Shown: positions 30,841 through 39,402 of the stretch, in pieces | Layout of the letters: the number at the start of each line of letters is the position of its first letter | How positions within the stretch are numbered: position 1 is the stretch's first letter | Source: Yoonia maritima | GTDB lineage: Bacteria > Pseudomonadota > Alphaproteobacteria > Rhodobacterales > Rhodobacteraceae | Reading direction: 5' to 3' | Assembly (NCBI RefSeq): GCF_002933395.1 | Contig: NZ_PKFN01000009.1 | Coordinates: 1-64,000 of the forward strand | Length of the DNA stretch: 64,000 nucleotides | Notes under the pieces: generated by a model | What the model was told of the DNA's origin: nothing | What the model saw: only the letters and a program-made list of their open reading frames with translations | Database searches by the model: none | Translations under genes and position numbers: made by a program

Positions 30841-31620
30841 ATGAAAGTACTCATTCACCAAACACAAACGACCGCTGCGGATTGCGTGGCGGGGCTTTTT
30901 GCTGATCGGCTCACACAAACGCCGGATACGGTTCTTGGGTTGGCAACAGGTGGCACAATGGAAGCCGTTTACGAACGGCTGATCGCCCGCCATCAAGATG
31001 GGACTGTGAGTTTTAACCAAGCACAGTCGTTTAATTTGGATGAATATGTTGGGCTGACGCCGGATCATCCTTGTTCTTATTGGCACTACATGCGCGAAAA
31101 GCTGTTCAATCATGTGGACCTTGACCCGGATCGTACATTTTTACCGCATGGCGACGCGCCGGATTCCGAAGCCGAAGCCGCCCGATATGAGGCCGCGATT
31201 GTTGATGCCGGTGATATCGGTTTGCAGCTTTTGGGGTTGGGGGCGAATGGCCACATTGGTTTTAATGAACCAACTTCAAGCCTTGCCTCGCATACGCGGA
31301 TCAAAACGCTGACTCGTTCAACCCGACAGGCTAACGCACGCTATTTCGATGCATTTGCTGATGTGCCGCGACTGGCGATAACGATGGGGATTGGCACGAT
31401 TATGCGTGCTGACGAAATTGTTCTGCTCGCATTTGGTGCGGGCAAGGCTGATGTTGTCGCTCAGATGATTGAAGGGCCTGTTTCCGCGGCATGTCCCGCA
31501 TCAATTCTGCAAATGCACCGCAAAGTGACCGTGGTTTTGGATGAAGCCGCCGCAAGTGGTTTGGCATTGCGGGCCTATTACGAAGAAGTTCACCCAGAGG
31601 TGCGTGATCCTGCGATTTGA
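30841..31620 (+). CDS. nagB: Glucosamine-6-phosphate deaminase
   Basis: This 259-residue enzyme turns glucosamine 6-phosphate into fructose 6-phosphate and ammonia, the last step of GlcNAc catabolism. Typical motifs are 'LGLATGGTMEAVYERL' (phosphate loop), 'FNLDEYVGL' (catalytic Asp), 'LLGLGANGHIGFNEP' (His of the active site) and 'LTRSTRQANARYF'. It follows ridA. Its 3' end overlaps the convergent cutC gene by 31 bases. Confidence 0.94.
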   Translation: MKVLIHQTQTTAADCVAGLFADRLTQTPDTVLGLATGGTMEAVYERLIARHQDGTVSFNQAQSFNLDEYVGLTPDHPCSYWHYMREKLFNHVDLDPDRTFLPHGDAPDSEAEAARYEAAIVDAGDIGLQLLGLGANGHIGFNEPTSSLASHTRIKTLTRSTRQANARYFDAFADVPRLAITMGIGTIMRADEIVLLAFGAGKADVVAQMIEGPVSAACPASILQMHRKVTVVLDEAAASGLALRAYYEEVHPEVRDPAI

Positions 31621-32327
31621 TCAAGCGCTTTGCGCAGGGCGGTAACGGAGGAAACGTCTGTCGCCCGCGCGTCGGTTGGCTGAAATCCAAAGTCTAAAAT
31701 TTTTGGGTTCTGCGGTGCAGGGGCATTGATTGAGCAAGAAGCGTGTACTTCTGTCAGGCGGAGGCTTGCTGCGAAATCTGTTATATTTGCCGCGTTGACC
31801 CCACCGCCGGGCATGACGGTAATCCCTTTTCTTTTAGCCATTTTCGCCAACCTGTCCAAACCCATACGTGCAGCTTTTGCCCCGCCAGAAGATAGGATTC
31901 TTTTGATGCCAAGTTCGGCGCAGGTGTGCATGGCTTCATCAATGTCGGGCGCAAGATCGATTGCGCGATGTAGCGTGATGTCTAATCCGTCCGCCGCTTG
32001 AACCAACTGTTCCAGTGTTTCACCGTCCAACCGTCCATCTGGCAAAGATGCGCCAATCACGACCCCTGCAAGTCCCGCCATTCGAACGGCGTGAATTTCA
32101 GCAACCAATCCTGCACGTTCTGTAGCCGTCCAAACAAAATCACCGGCCCGCGGCCGGATCATCGCCATCGTGGGTAGCGGGGCATCGCTTGCGATTTTCA
32201 TCAACCCGGCGGACGGCGTCAGGCCACCAAGGCCAAGTGCAGCACATAATTCGATCCGATTTGCGCCGCCATCGACTGCGGCACAAATGCCTGCGGTGTC
32301 GTCTACACAGACTTCTAACGTGATCAC
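31590..32327 (-). CDS. cutC: CutC-family TIM-barrel protein
   Basis: This 245-residue protein is a full CutC family member: 'LEVCVDDTAGICAAVDGGAN' (LEVCVDDTAGI, AAVDGGANRIEL), 'LTPSAGLM', 'MIRPRAGDFVW', 'VIGASLPDGRLD', 'ITLHRAIDLAPD' and 'ILSSGGAKAARMGL'. CutC was named for copper homeostasis, but its enzymatic role is not settled and a copper function is disputed. Here it is in an amino-sugar operon behind an MFS gene (4-base overlap), not with the copper genes of this window. A role in sugar metabolism is therefore possible. Confidence 0.9.
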   Translation of the reverse strand: MITLEVCVDDTAGICAAVDGGANRIELCAALGLGGLTPSAGLMKIASDAPLPTMAMIRPRAGDFVWTATERAGLVAEIHAVRMAGLAGVVIGASLPDGRLDGETLEQLVQAADGLDITLHRAIDLAPDIDEAMHTCAELGIKRILSSGGAKAARMGLDRLAKMAKRKGITVMPGGGVNAANITDFAASLRLTEVHASCSINAPAPQNPKILDFGFQPTDARATDVSSVTALRKALDQIAGSRTSG

Positions 32328-33520
32328 GATCGCACCCTTTCTAAGTAAAATAATATGGTCGCGCCCAACAGCCCGCCGATTCCTCCGATGATTGACGCGG
32401 TGCCATATCCGCCCAATGATGTCCCAAGTGCAAAAAAACCGGCACCAATAGCTGCGCCTAGAAACATGTTCACCGCAATGAGCGATGCCGATAGTCCGGG
32501 GCGGTCTTTAATTAGGTCCAGTAAATAACTAATCGGAAGTGATATGATACCAGCCGCGGAAAACCCGGCAATCAGGCTTGCAAGATATACCTGCCAAGGC
32601 GCAGTCGCCCCAGCAATCGCGGCGAGGTAAACGAAATACAGCCCAGCTGAAATTGCCAATGCTGTCGTCAGGTGTATTTTGCGAACGACCCACGTCCAAA
32701 AGAAGATAAAAGTTACTTCGAGAAGCGCAACCAATCCCACAAGAAACCCAATATCCGCAGCTACTCCGTTTGCTCGGCCGGTGACGATTAATGGTAAAAC
32801 CGCTGCATTCACCGAAAGCACCTGCGTGATCAGTGCGACACCGATGATCCGAAGAACGGTACCGGGTGCTAGAACCTTAGCGAGTTCTAAAAGCGCAGGT
32901 GTGTGTGTTGGGGGGGATTGTGCGGGGTTTTGGTCTGGCTCAAGCCATAGTAGGATTGTCAAAAGGCATCCGCCCGCAACAACGGCCGCGATAAGATAGG
33001 ACAGGATCATGCTGTCTTGTTGTGCTAATATCAGGCCAACGATCCCTGGCACGACAACCCACGCAAGCGATACCATCATGCGCATGAGCGCATTCGCGAT
33101 ACTGGCTTCGTCCGGGGCAAAGCTGTTGGTGTGGGCGCGTACATTGCCAAACAACATGGAGTTCGTCGCATGAAAAAGCGCGAGCGGCCCAATTGTTGCA
33201 ATAACAAACGTCATTGGTGTGGGGTTAAGCCAGATCGCGCCGTAGCCGATGATTCCGAAGGACGCGACAAAGATAAGCGGTCGTCGGTAGCTTTGAAACC
33301 TGTCGGACAAATAGCCGCTGGCAATTGCGATCGTGACATGTGCGACAGATGCAATGAACGCCACCGCCGCATATGCGTTATCAGACAGTCCAAGTTCGCG
33401 AATACCAATGACTGCTTGATACGGCGATGTCGCACCGCCAGCAAAGCCATATAGGAATATCGCAGCTGCCGACGCGCGCACCACTTTGTGGTCGCGCAGT
33501 ATCGATATCCATGCGCTCAT
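32324..33520 (-). CDS. MFS transporter
   Basis: This 398-residue protein has about twelve transmembrane helices of the major facilitator type, with 'IASGYLSDRFQSYRRPLIF' (GYLSDRFQSYRRP) as the loop 2-3 motif. The substrate is unknown. It lies between the M81 peptidase gene (2 bases apart) and cutC (4-base overlap) in the operon that also holds the hexosaminidase, so it may take up amino sugars or short peptides. Confidence 0.85.
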   Translation of the reverse strand: MSAWISILRDHKVVRASAAAIFLYGFAGGATSPYQAVIGIRELGLSDNAYAAVAFIASVAHVTIAIASGYLSDRFQSYRRPLIFVASFGIIGYGAIWLNPTPMTFVIATIGPLALFHATNSMLFGNVRAHTNSFAPDEASIANALMRMMVSLAWVVVPGIVGLILAQQDSMILSYLIAAVVAGGCLLTILLWLEPDQNPAQSPPTHTPALLELAKVLAPGTVLRIIGVALITQVLSVNAAVLPLIVTGRANGVAADIGFLVGLVALLEVTFIFFWTWVVRKIHLTTALAISAGLYFVYLAAIAGATAPWQVYLASLIAGFSAAGIISLPISYLLDLIKDRPGLSASLIAVNMFLGAAIGAGFFALGTSLGGYGTASIIGGIGGLLGATILFYLERVRS

Positions 33521-33522
33521 GA

Positions 33523-34956
33523 TTAGTTTTCAAATCGCGCGGATGCTTGCGGGGTAGGGGCGAAACTGTCTCTTTGCTCGAAAGGTAGCGTTCCTTCTGC
33601 CCTGTTGATGTTTACAAGACGGGCGATGTCTTGGTTAACGACACCATCGGTTAGCGCCATCAGGTTAGGGGCTGCAATTAGCGCAAGGTCGGGGGATAGA
33701 TACCCCGATTTCACCACCAGCAGGCCAAATGACTTTGGGTCCAATCCAAGTCCGTCAAAGTCCGAAATATTGTGATAGGGGCGACGGCGCGCTGCAAGAA
33801 CCACAGTGGTTCCATCAATTTGCACGACGGCTTGTCGTTCGGCTGTCGTGTTGCCCGGATGTAGGCTGCATATTTTGACTTGGCATGTGACACGACCGCC
33901 AGCAGGATCAAGCGAAGCGCCGATGGTAAGTGGTAATGTCGCGCCAATCCCAGCGTCGAAACATGCGTCAACGGCGGGGCGGTCGGTAATTCCCGCGATC
34001 AGCGCATTCTGCCAATTGCGGTCAATGAGTGATGAAAGCACATCCGCCCGGTCGCCGACACCACCACCCGTTGGGTTGTCACCACTATCAGCGAGGATCA
34101 CAGGCTTGGTTGCTGTCTGTGCTGCGATGTCTAACATTTCGTTCAGCGGGCCGGTTGTCGGACCAAAGCGAAATTCGTCGCGGGCGTTCCAAAAGCGATT
34201 GGCAATCATGCTGGCAGCGTCTGCGGCGGCAGTACGGTTTGTGGCTGTTACCACCGCGCAGGCTGTTGCGCGGGGTTCATCTGCCCATACATAACCAATC
34301 ATCAGGTCAGTGCGCCATACGTCAGCGCTTTCAAGGTCAGGTAACGCGGCATACAGCGACTTGGCTGGTTCGTCTTCGGTCGATGAGCGTTCGCCGGGTA
34401 ATAGATGTGGTACTGCAACGCGCATGACACCCGGGCGCCAACCTGTTTTTAATGCTCTCGTGAGCATCGCAAATGACGCTGTCATGGTTTCTGCGACATC
34501 GATATGCGGCGCTGTACGGTAAGCGGCGAAAATGTCGATCTGATCGACGATCCGCTGTGATACGTTGCCATGCAAATCATAGCTGACCGCGATCAGCATA
34601 TCAGGACCCACTGCGGCGCGGACCGCTGAAATCCAATCGCCTTCGGCATCGAACATGCCATCAACATTCATGGCCCCATGCATTGCAAGATAGACAGCAT
34701 CAAAGGGTTTTGCGGTTTCAAGGCGTTCCAAAAATTCTGTCTTTAACGCGTCATAGGTGTCACGCGACACGGGCCCACCCGGCACCGCGCGCGCATGCAT
34801 TAGCGGTACTATTTCGGCTTCGAAATCCTGAAGGAAAGAAAAGTATTCATGCTCGGTCAGGTCGTCGCCACGCATGACGTAAAAGTCTTCGATCTGCATA
34901 AGTACAGGAGAATAGGTCGAACATTCGGTGTGAATACCGCCAACAGCGATGCGCAT
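33523..34956 (-). CDS. M81 family (MlrC-like) metallopeptidase, copy 1
   Basis: This 477-residue protein belongs to the M81 family, named for MlrC, which cleaves peptides from microcystin that contain D-amino acids. Visible family blocks are 'VGGIHTECSTYSPV' at the N-terminus, 'YLAMHGAMNVDG', 'SYDLHGNVSQRIVD', 'FAAYRTAPHIDVAET' and 'ILADSGDNPTGGGVGD' (ILADSGDNPTGG). These provide the zinc ligands and glycine-rich loop. The real substrate is not known. A second M81 gene at 39403 in the same locus is only distantly similar, so they probably have different substrates. Confidence 0.87.
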   Translation of the reverse strand: MRIAVGGIHTECSTYSPVLMQIEDFYVMRGDDLTEHEYFSFLQDFEAEIVPLMHARAVPGGPVSRDTYDALKTEFLERLETAKPFDAVYLAMHGAMNVDGMFDAEGDWISAVRAAVGPDMLIAVSYDLHGNVSQRIVDQIDIFAAYRTAPHIDVAETMTASFAMLTRALKTGWRPGVMRVAVPHLLPGERSSTEDEPAKSLYAALPDLESADVWRTDLMIGYVWADEPRATACAVVTATNRTAAADAASMIANRFWNARDEFRFGPTTGPLNEMLDIAAQTATKPVILADSGDNPTGGGVGDRADVLSSLIDRNWQNALIAGITDRPAVDACFDAGIGATLPLTIGASLDPAGGRVTCQVKICSLHPGNTTAERQAVVQIDGTTVVLAARRRPYHNISDFDGLGLDPKSFGLLVVKSGYLSPDLALIAAPNLMALTDGVVNQDIARLVNINRAEGTLPFEQRDSFAPTPQASARFEN

Positions 34957-35016
34957 GGGGTGTCCTTTGGGAAGTTGAGGGAGGTTGGCGAGGCCGTGAA
35001 CCGACCTGACCAGATG

Positions 35017-36921
35017 TTACAGTTCAGGGTGAAGGCGGACCTGACGCGCAAAACGAAGCCAGTCCTTTTGGTCCTTTTGGGTCCATGCGGCCTCTGCGAC
35101 TGCGCCAAGGCGCGGAAAGACGAGGTCGTTGAACCACTGTTTGGTGGTGAAGTGTTCGCACCAGATACAGGCCTGAACGCCGCGCATCTTGCTGCGTAAA
35201 TCGGCGGGAAAGTCGCCTTCGGCTTCGTAGGTATAGCTTTGCTCTGGTGGAACCGGCCCGGCCCATCCCGCGCCATTTTCAAGCCAATCGGCACCCTGCA
35301 CCATATCAAGATAATATGCTTGTCCGGGGGTCATCACCACATCGTATCCTTGCGCGGCAAGTTTGATCCCGACGGTTGGGTTTTCCCATGCCATCAGCAA
35401 TGTGTCTTCTGGTGGAACGCCGCCACCATGGGCAATTTCGTTCCAGCCCACCATGACTTTGCCGCGCGCGGTCAGCATTGCTTTTATCTTGCGTAAGAAC
35501 CAGCTTTGCAGCTCAAACGTGCCTGCTAGACCCTCTTTTGCCATAAGGTCTTGTGCTTTGGGCGATGTCAGCCACGCGTTATTTGCAACTTCGTCGCCAC
35601 CGATGTGAATGTACTTTGACGGGAATATCGTAGAGATTTCGTCAAATACCTGTTCCAGCACGGTAAAAGTTTCGGGGATGGCCGGGTTGAGTGCGTTATT
35701 GAAATACCCCTGCACCGGATAGTAGCTGTTTGCAGGTTCGTCTGGATCCACAAGCGCAGGGAGTGCTGCCAATACTGCAGCGGCGTGGCCCGGGGTTTCG
35801 ATTTCAGGCATGACGTCGACCCCAAGGCTTTGGGCGTGGGCAACGACGCTGCGCATCTGATCTTGTGTGTAATACCCGTGCCGTTTTTCATAACCGTCGC
35901 CAAGCTGGGGTAGCATCGTAGGCACGTCTGCGCCTCGGGTGGCGCCTGTTTGGGTCAGCTCGGGGTAGGCAAGGATTTCTGCGCGCCAGCCTTCGTCATC
36001 GGTGAGGTGCCAATGGAAGGTGTTCATCTTGTGCCAGGCTAAAATATCGACGACGCGCAGGACTTCGTCATAGGTCCAGAAATGCCGCGATACATCCAAG
36101 TGGCAACCGCGCCAATCATAGCGAGGGGCATCAACGATACTGCCTGTTTGAGGGAATGAAAATGCGTGATCTGTCGATGCACCATGAAGCATTTGCGCTA
36201 AGGCAATAAGGCCATATCGTTGACCTGTTTCACCGCCAGCGATGATGGATATCTCATCACCAAAATCGATGTGATAGGCTTCTTCTTCGACCTTTGGGTC
36301 GTGCTGAAACCGCAGGCCGCGGCTTCCCAGTGTTGGCGATAGTTGAAATATGCGCTGGGCGGTTGGGAATAAACGCCCGTGCAGCGCATCAATTGAAACG
36401 ACAAGTCGCCGATCAGCAATCGACATGTTTTCGCTCACATGAAGAATGACAGGTGCATCCCCGGCCGTGGCATCAATTTCATTTGGCCAAGGCAATAGCG
36501 CGAAGGGCAGCGTTAATCGTCCTTCGGGAAGGCGCAGCGCAGGTCGCACAGGGGTTTTGCCATCATGCATCAGATCGCCAACGTGGACCGTGGCATGGGT
36601 GCCGTCAGCATGGGTCACCCAAGCGGTCTTGGCTGCGTCGTTACGGTGGAACGGCGATCTGTTGATTCCGGTCACCGAAAATGTCCAACTGGCGCCGGGC
36701 GCAATGACCGCGTCATCAAGTGGCGTAAATTCGTGATAGTTGGCATCCCGGCGCAAGAACTTTGCCCCCGTCAACAGGTGGGTCGGCATGATCCGGGTGA
36801 TCGATGTGAGCGAAAGTTTGAAGTCAGTCAGTGGCGTGTCGGACAAATTGGTCAAGCTAACCGTCCAAGTGCCTTCTGGTCCGGGTTCCGGGTGCCAAGT
36901 GTTTTCAAGAAAGTAAGTCAT
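35017..36921 (-). CDS. GH20 beta-N-acetylhexosaminidase
   Basis: This 634-residue enzyme releases terminal GlcNAc from chitin oligomers or glycoconjugates. The catalytic domain carries 'RGCHLDVSRHFWTYDEVLRV' (HLDVSRHFWTYDEV), 'MNTFHWHLTDDEGWR', 'DVMPEIETPGHAAA', and the catalytic Asp-Glu pair in 'YIHIGGDEVANNAW'. A preceding alpha/beta domain and an N-terminal carbohydrate-binding-like domain are also present. No signal peptide is seen, so it acts probably in the cytoplasm on imported oligosaccharides. I chose the start MTYFLE, with AGGACA upstream. It lies between the SDR and M81 genes. Confidence 0.93.
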   Translation of the reverse strand: MTYFLENTWHPEPGPEGTWTVSLTNLSDTPLTDFKLSLTSITRIMPTHLLTGAKFLRRDANYHEFTPLDDAVIAPGASWTFSVTGINRSPFHRNDAAKTAWVTHADGTHATVHVGDLMHDGKTPVRPALRLPEGRLTLPFALLPWPNEIDATAGDAPVILHVSENMSIADRRLVVSIDALHGRLFPTAQRIFQLSPTLGSRGLRFQHDPKVEEEAYHIDFGDEISIIAGGETGQRYGLIALAQMLHGASTDHAFSFPQTGSIVDAPRYDWRGCHLDVSRHFWTYDEVLRVVDILAWHKMNTFHWHLTDDEGWRAEILAYPELTQTGATRGADVPTMLPQLGDGYEKRHGYYTQDQMRSVVAHAQSLGVDVMPEIETPGHAAAVLAALPALVDPDEPANSYYPVQGYFNNALNPAIPETFTVLEQVFDEISTIFPSKYIHIGGDEVANNAWLTSPKAQDLMAKEGLAGTFELQSWFLRKIKAMLTARGKVMVGWNEIAHGGGVPPEDTLLMAWENPTVGIKLAAQGYDVVMTPGQAYYLDMVQGADWLENGAGWAGPVPPEQSYTYEAEGDFPADLRSKMRGVQACIWCEHFTTKQWFNDLVFPRLGAVAEAAWTQKDQKDWLRFARQVRLHPEL

Positions 36922-36943
36922 CGGGTGTCCTGTTGGCAAAGCG

Positions 36944-37714
36944 TCAGTAATCGTTTGATTGGCTAAAGGTGCGTGCGAGCGCGGGGATGCCAGCTGTTAA
37001 TCCGCAATCAACAGGTAGGCAGGTTCCGGTGATGGCCGCAGCAAGAGGGGATGACAAAAAGCCGACCGCTTCGGCGACATCGTTAGGATGCACAATACGC
37101 CCAAGCGCGTAATGTTCGGCGGCCTCATCAAATACGTTTGGGTTGGCTTTGGCGCGGTCTTCCCATGCTTGGGTTCTGACCGTGCCAGGGGCGACAGTAT
37201 TGGCGCGGATGCCATAGCGACCATATTCTACGGCAATTAATTTAGTGAGGTGGATCATGCCTGCCTTGGCGGCGGAATAGGCAGGATGTCCGAAAACACC
37301 AATCCCGTTCACCGAAGCGATATTCACGACAGCGCCTCTTGTCGCAATCAGTTGATCGGCCAGCGCACGAAATACGATATACGCCCCATCAAGGTTCAGG
37401 CTGCGATCAAACTGCCAGTCATCAAGCGTGGCGGATTGCAGGCTAAGAGCGCGAGATGCCCCCGCGTTATTCACCAGCGTTACCACGTCGCCCAACAACT
37501 GGGCCGTTTTTGCCATAGCCGCACAGCTATGGGCATCGGTTATATCGACCTGAAGTGGTTTAAATCCTTCACCCAACTGCTCTGCAGCAGCTTCTGCCGC
37601 TGCAAGATCAAGGTCCGCGAGTAGAATGAGATCATGGTCATGTTTCAGTCGCGCAGCGATTGCGCGTCCGATGTCACCCGCGCTTCCGGTGACGATGGCA
37701 ATGCGTGGTGCCAT
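36944..37714 (-). CDS. SDR-family NAD(P)-dependent oxidoreductase
   Basis: This 256-residue classical short-chain dehydrogenase has 'IVTGSAGDIGRAIAARL' (TGxxxGxG), 'TLVNNAGASRAL' (NNAG), Ser in 'NIASVNGIGVFG', the catalytic 'YSAAKAGMIHLTK' and 'APGTVRTQAW'. The substrate is unknown. It is the first gene after rpiR in the minus-strand operon and probably acts on a sugar or hydroxy acid of this pathway. Confidence 0.88.
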   Translation of the reverse strand: MAPRIAIVTGSAGDIGRAIAARLKHDHDLILLADLDLAAAEAAAEQLGEGFKPLQVDITDAHSCAAMAKTAQLLGDVVTLVNNAGASRALSLQSATLDDWQFDRSLNLDGAYIVFRALADQLIATRGAVVNIASVNGIGVFGHPAYSAAKAGMIHLTKLIAVEYGRYGIRANTVAPGTVRTQAWEDRAKANPNVFDEAAEHYALGRIVHPNDVAEAVGFLSSPLAAAITGTCLPVDCGLTAGIPALARTFSQSNDY

Positions 37715-37780
37715 TTTATCCTCTTATTCGCGGCAAGATGAACCTGACCAGCGCAGCCGCGAAACGCCGATCTGATATGA

Positions 37781-38695
37781 TTAGTCGCCTAAAATTTGAC
37801 TGTCGTCGCCGCCGTCGCGGTGCTTGACCAATTGTTCTTTGATGCCGCGAAGAATGCGTGTGGATTGCGTGCGGTCTTCGTAGGCGACAAGATTTGCAAT
37901 AATGTCGATCACAGCCAAAGACGCATAGCGTATTGATGTGGCGCGGAAAATATTCTGACCTTCGGGCAGGTCGACTGAAATCACCACATCGGCGACATCG
38001 GCCAGCGGCGAGCCCCCTTGCGTCAACGCAATCGTAGGGATGCCGCGTTCGCGCAGCAGCGAAAAACAACTGATCAGTTCTTGGTTGCGCCCCGAAACAG
38101 ATGATCCGAACACAACAGTTCCGGCTTGGGCCGCCGCTGAAAGCATCAGGTTCATTCCGTGATCATTTGATGCGGAAATCCGTGCGCCAAGCCGGAAAAG
38201 TCGGTTCTGCAATTCATTCACGATCATCGAAGAGTTGCCGCCAGATCCAAAAGCATAAATCATTTCAGCCTTCGCAAGTAGGGCAACAGCGGCGTTGATT
38301 TTGTCCAGCTCAATCGTGCGGTGCATTTCATAAAGCGCGTTTTGCGCTTTGGTGACAATGTCCTCGGCAACTTGTTCTGGGGTCGTGGTTACAGATTCGG
38401 GCTTAAGATAGCGCAGACCCACATAAGCACTTTTGGCGAGCTGAACCTTGAAGTCAGAAAAAGACGCACAGCCCAGTCTACGGCAGAAACGGGTCACCGT
38501 TGGCGGTGACACGCCCGCACGTGTTGCGATGTCTGTGATGGATGCATTGGTCGCATAGTTCACATCTGCAAGGACAGATTCCGCAAGTTTTCGTTCAAGC
38601 GCCGATAGTTTGCCATCTTCGTCAGCAAGCGCGACGATAAGGTTGCTGGCCGAGGTCGTTCCGGATGCAAGTGAGAAATCTGATGGTTTCGTCAT
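37781..38695 (-). CDS. RpiR/MurR-family regulator with SIS domain
   Basis: This 304-residue protein has an N-terminal HTH ('SITDIATRAGVSPPTVTRFC' in pieces SITDIATRAGV, SPPTVTRFCRRLG) and a C-terminal SIS domain (about 130-270, 'YAFGSGGNSSMIVNELQNRL' in pieces YAFGSGGNSS, MIVNELQNRL) which binds phosphosugars. Members include MurR and NagR-type regulators. It is the likely repressor or activator of this locus: GAAATTC-type palindromes lie in its divergent intergenic region and before the ABC transporter operon. The effector is probably GlcNAc-6-P or glucosamine-6-P, by inference. Confidence 0.9.
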   Translation of the reverse strand: MTKPSDFSLASGTTSASNLIVALADEDGKLSALERKLAESVLADVNYATNASITDIATRAGVSPPTVTRFCRRLGCASFSDFKVQLAKSAYVGLRYLKPESVTTTPEQVAEDIVTKAQNALYEMHRTIELDKINAAVALLAKAEMIYAFGSGGNSSMIVNELQNRLFRLGARISASNDHGMNLMLSAAAQAGTVVFGSSVSGRNQELISCFSLLRERGIPTIALTQGGSPLADVADVVISVDLPEGQNIFRATSIRYASLAVIDIIANLVAYEDRTQSTRILRGIKEQLVKHRDGGDDSQILGD

Positions 38696-38787
38696 GTTAG
38701 TCCTTGCCGCTGCGCGGCCCCTTCACGATGCTGTCTTTCGCTACCCTGCAAGACAAACATGGTCGGCGTCGAGATCAAATTTTGAGC

Positions 38788-38812
38788 AAATAAGAAATTC
38801 ATTTTCTTATTT
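38788..38812. promoter_or_regulatory. Likely RpiR operator 1
   Basis: AAATAAGAAA (38788-38797) and TTTCTTATTT (38803-38812) are exact reverse complements around TTCAT. The core AAGAAATTCATTTTCT (38792-38807) recurs inverted at 44199-44214 with 15 of 16 bases identical. It lies in the gap between rpiR and the divergent operon. Confidence 0.68.
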
Positions 38813-38834
38813 TGCCCCTAACAGCGCATATCTG

Positions 38835-38850
38835 TCTGGATTTTTCCAGA
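38835..38850. repeat. Small perfect hairpin in the rpiR intergenic region
   Basis: TCTGGA and TCCAGA are exact reverse complements with a TTTT loop. It lies between the two likely RpiR operators and may be in the leader RNA of the plus-strand operon. Confidence 0.4.
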
Positions 38851-38867
38851 AATTTTGTGTCTTTATA

Positions 38868-38879
38868 GAAATGAATTTC
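38868..38879. promoter_or_regulatory. Likely RpiR operator 2
   Basis: GAAATGAATTTC reads TGAAATTCATTTC on the other strand and so repeats the core of operator 1. It lies 15 bases before the NTF2-like gene start, where binding would block transcription or elongation. Confidence 0.5.
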
Positions 38880-38893
38880 ATTGGATGGTGCAT

Positions 38894-39400
38894 ATGACGA
38901 CGCTAAGTGACCCTTTTCAGAATCCATTTCCAGCGACCGATATTGATCGGCGCGCAATTTGGGAAATGCTTGTTCCGCGCGATATTGATGCATTTGTTGC
39001 TGCAGATTGGTTGGCGGTGGCCGACGACTTCATCGTTGAAAACTTTACAGGCGTGAGCGGACATTTCCAAAGTGACCCGGATCAATATGATTTAGCGTAT
39101 CCAACCTTAGAGGCGTACCGCGATGACTGGATCCGTCAGGCCCGAGATTTTGTCGCGCAGCGCGATGCTGGTGCGTATGAGGGTGATCCGCGTGATGGCA
39201 TCTATGGCGCTACCCGGCTTGAGAAAATTGAGATCACAGGTGATGCTGCGTTGGTGCGCAAGAAATTTGACGGGCAACTTAAGCGTATCGATGGCACCAC
39301 GGAACGCATGAACTGGCAGACATTATACTGGTGCCGCCGCAAAGATGGTCGCTGGAAAATTGCAGGCTTTGTTGGATATCTTCCGCACATCAAGGAATAA
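38894..39400 (+). CDS. NTF2-like fold protein, function unknown
   Basis: The product (168 residues) shows the pattern of SnoaL/NTF2-like proteins: helices at the N-terminus ('RRAIWEMLVPRDIDAFVAAD' in pieces RRAIWEMLVP, RDIDAFVAADW), and C-terminal strands 'DAALVRKKFDGQLKR', 'LYWCRRKDGRWKIAGFVGYL' (LYWCRRKDGRWKIAGF). No catalytic motif is recognised. The start at 38894 has GGATGG upstream; ATG codons 9 and 39 bases earlier are alternatives. It is the first gene of the plus-strand operon, followed 2 bases later by the second M81 gene. Confidence 0.72.
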   Translation: MTTLSDPFQNPFPATDIDRRAIWEMLVPRDIDAFVAADWLAVADDFIVENFTGVSGHFQSDPDQYDLAYPTLEAYRDDWIRQARDFVAQRDAGAYEGDPRDGIYGATRLEKIEITGDAALVRKKFDGQLKRIDGTTERMNWQTLYWCRRKDGRWKIAGFVGYLPHIKE

Positions 39401-39402
39401 TA

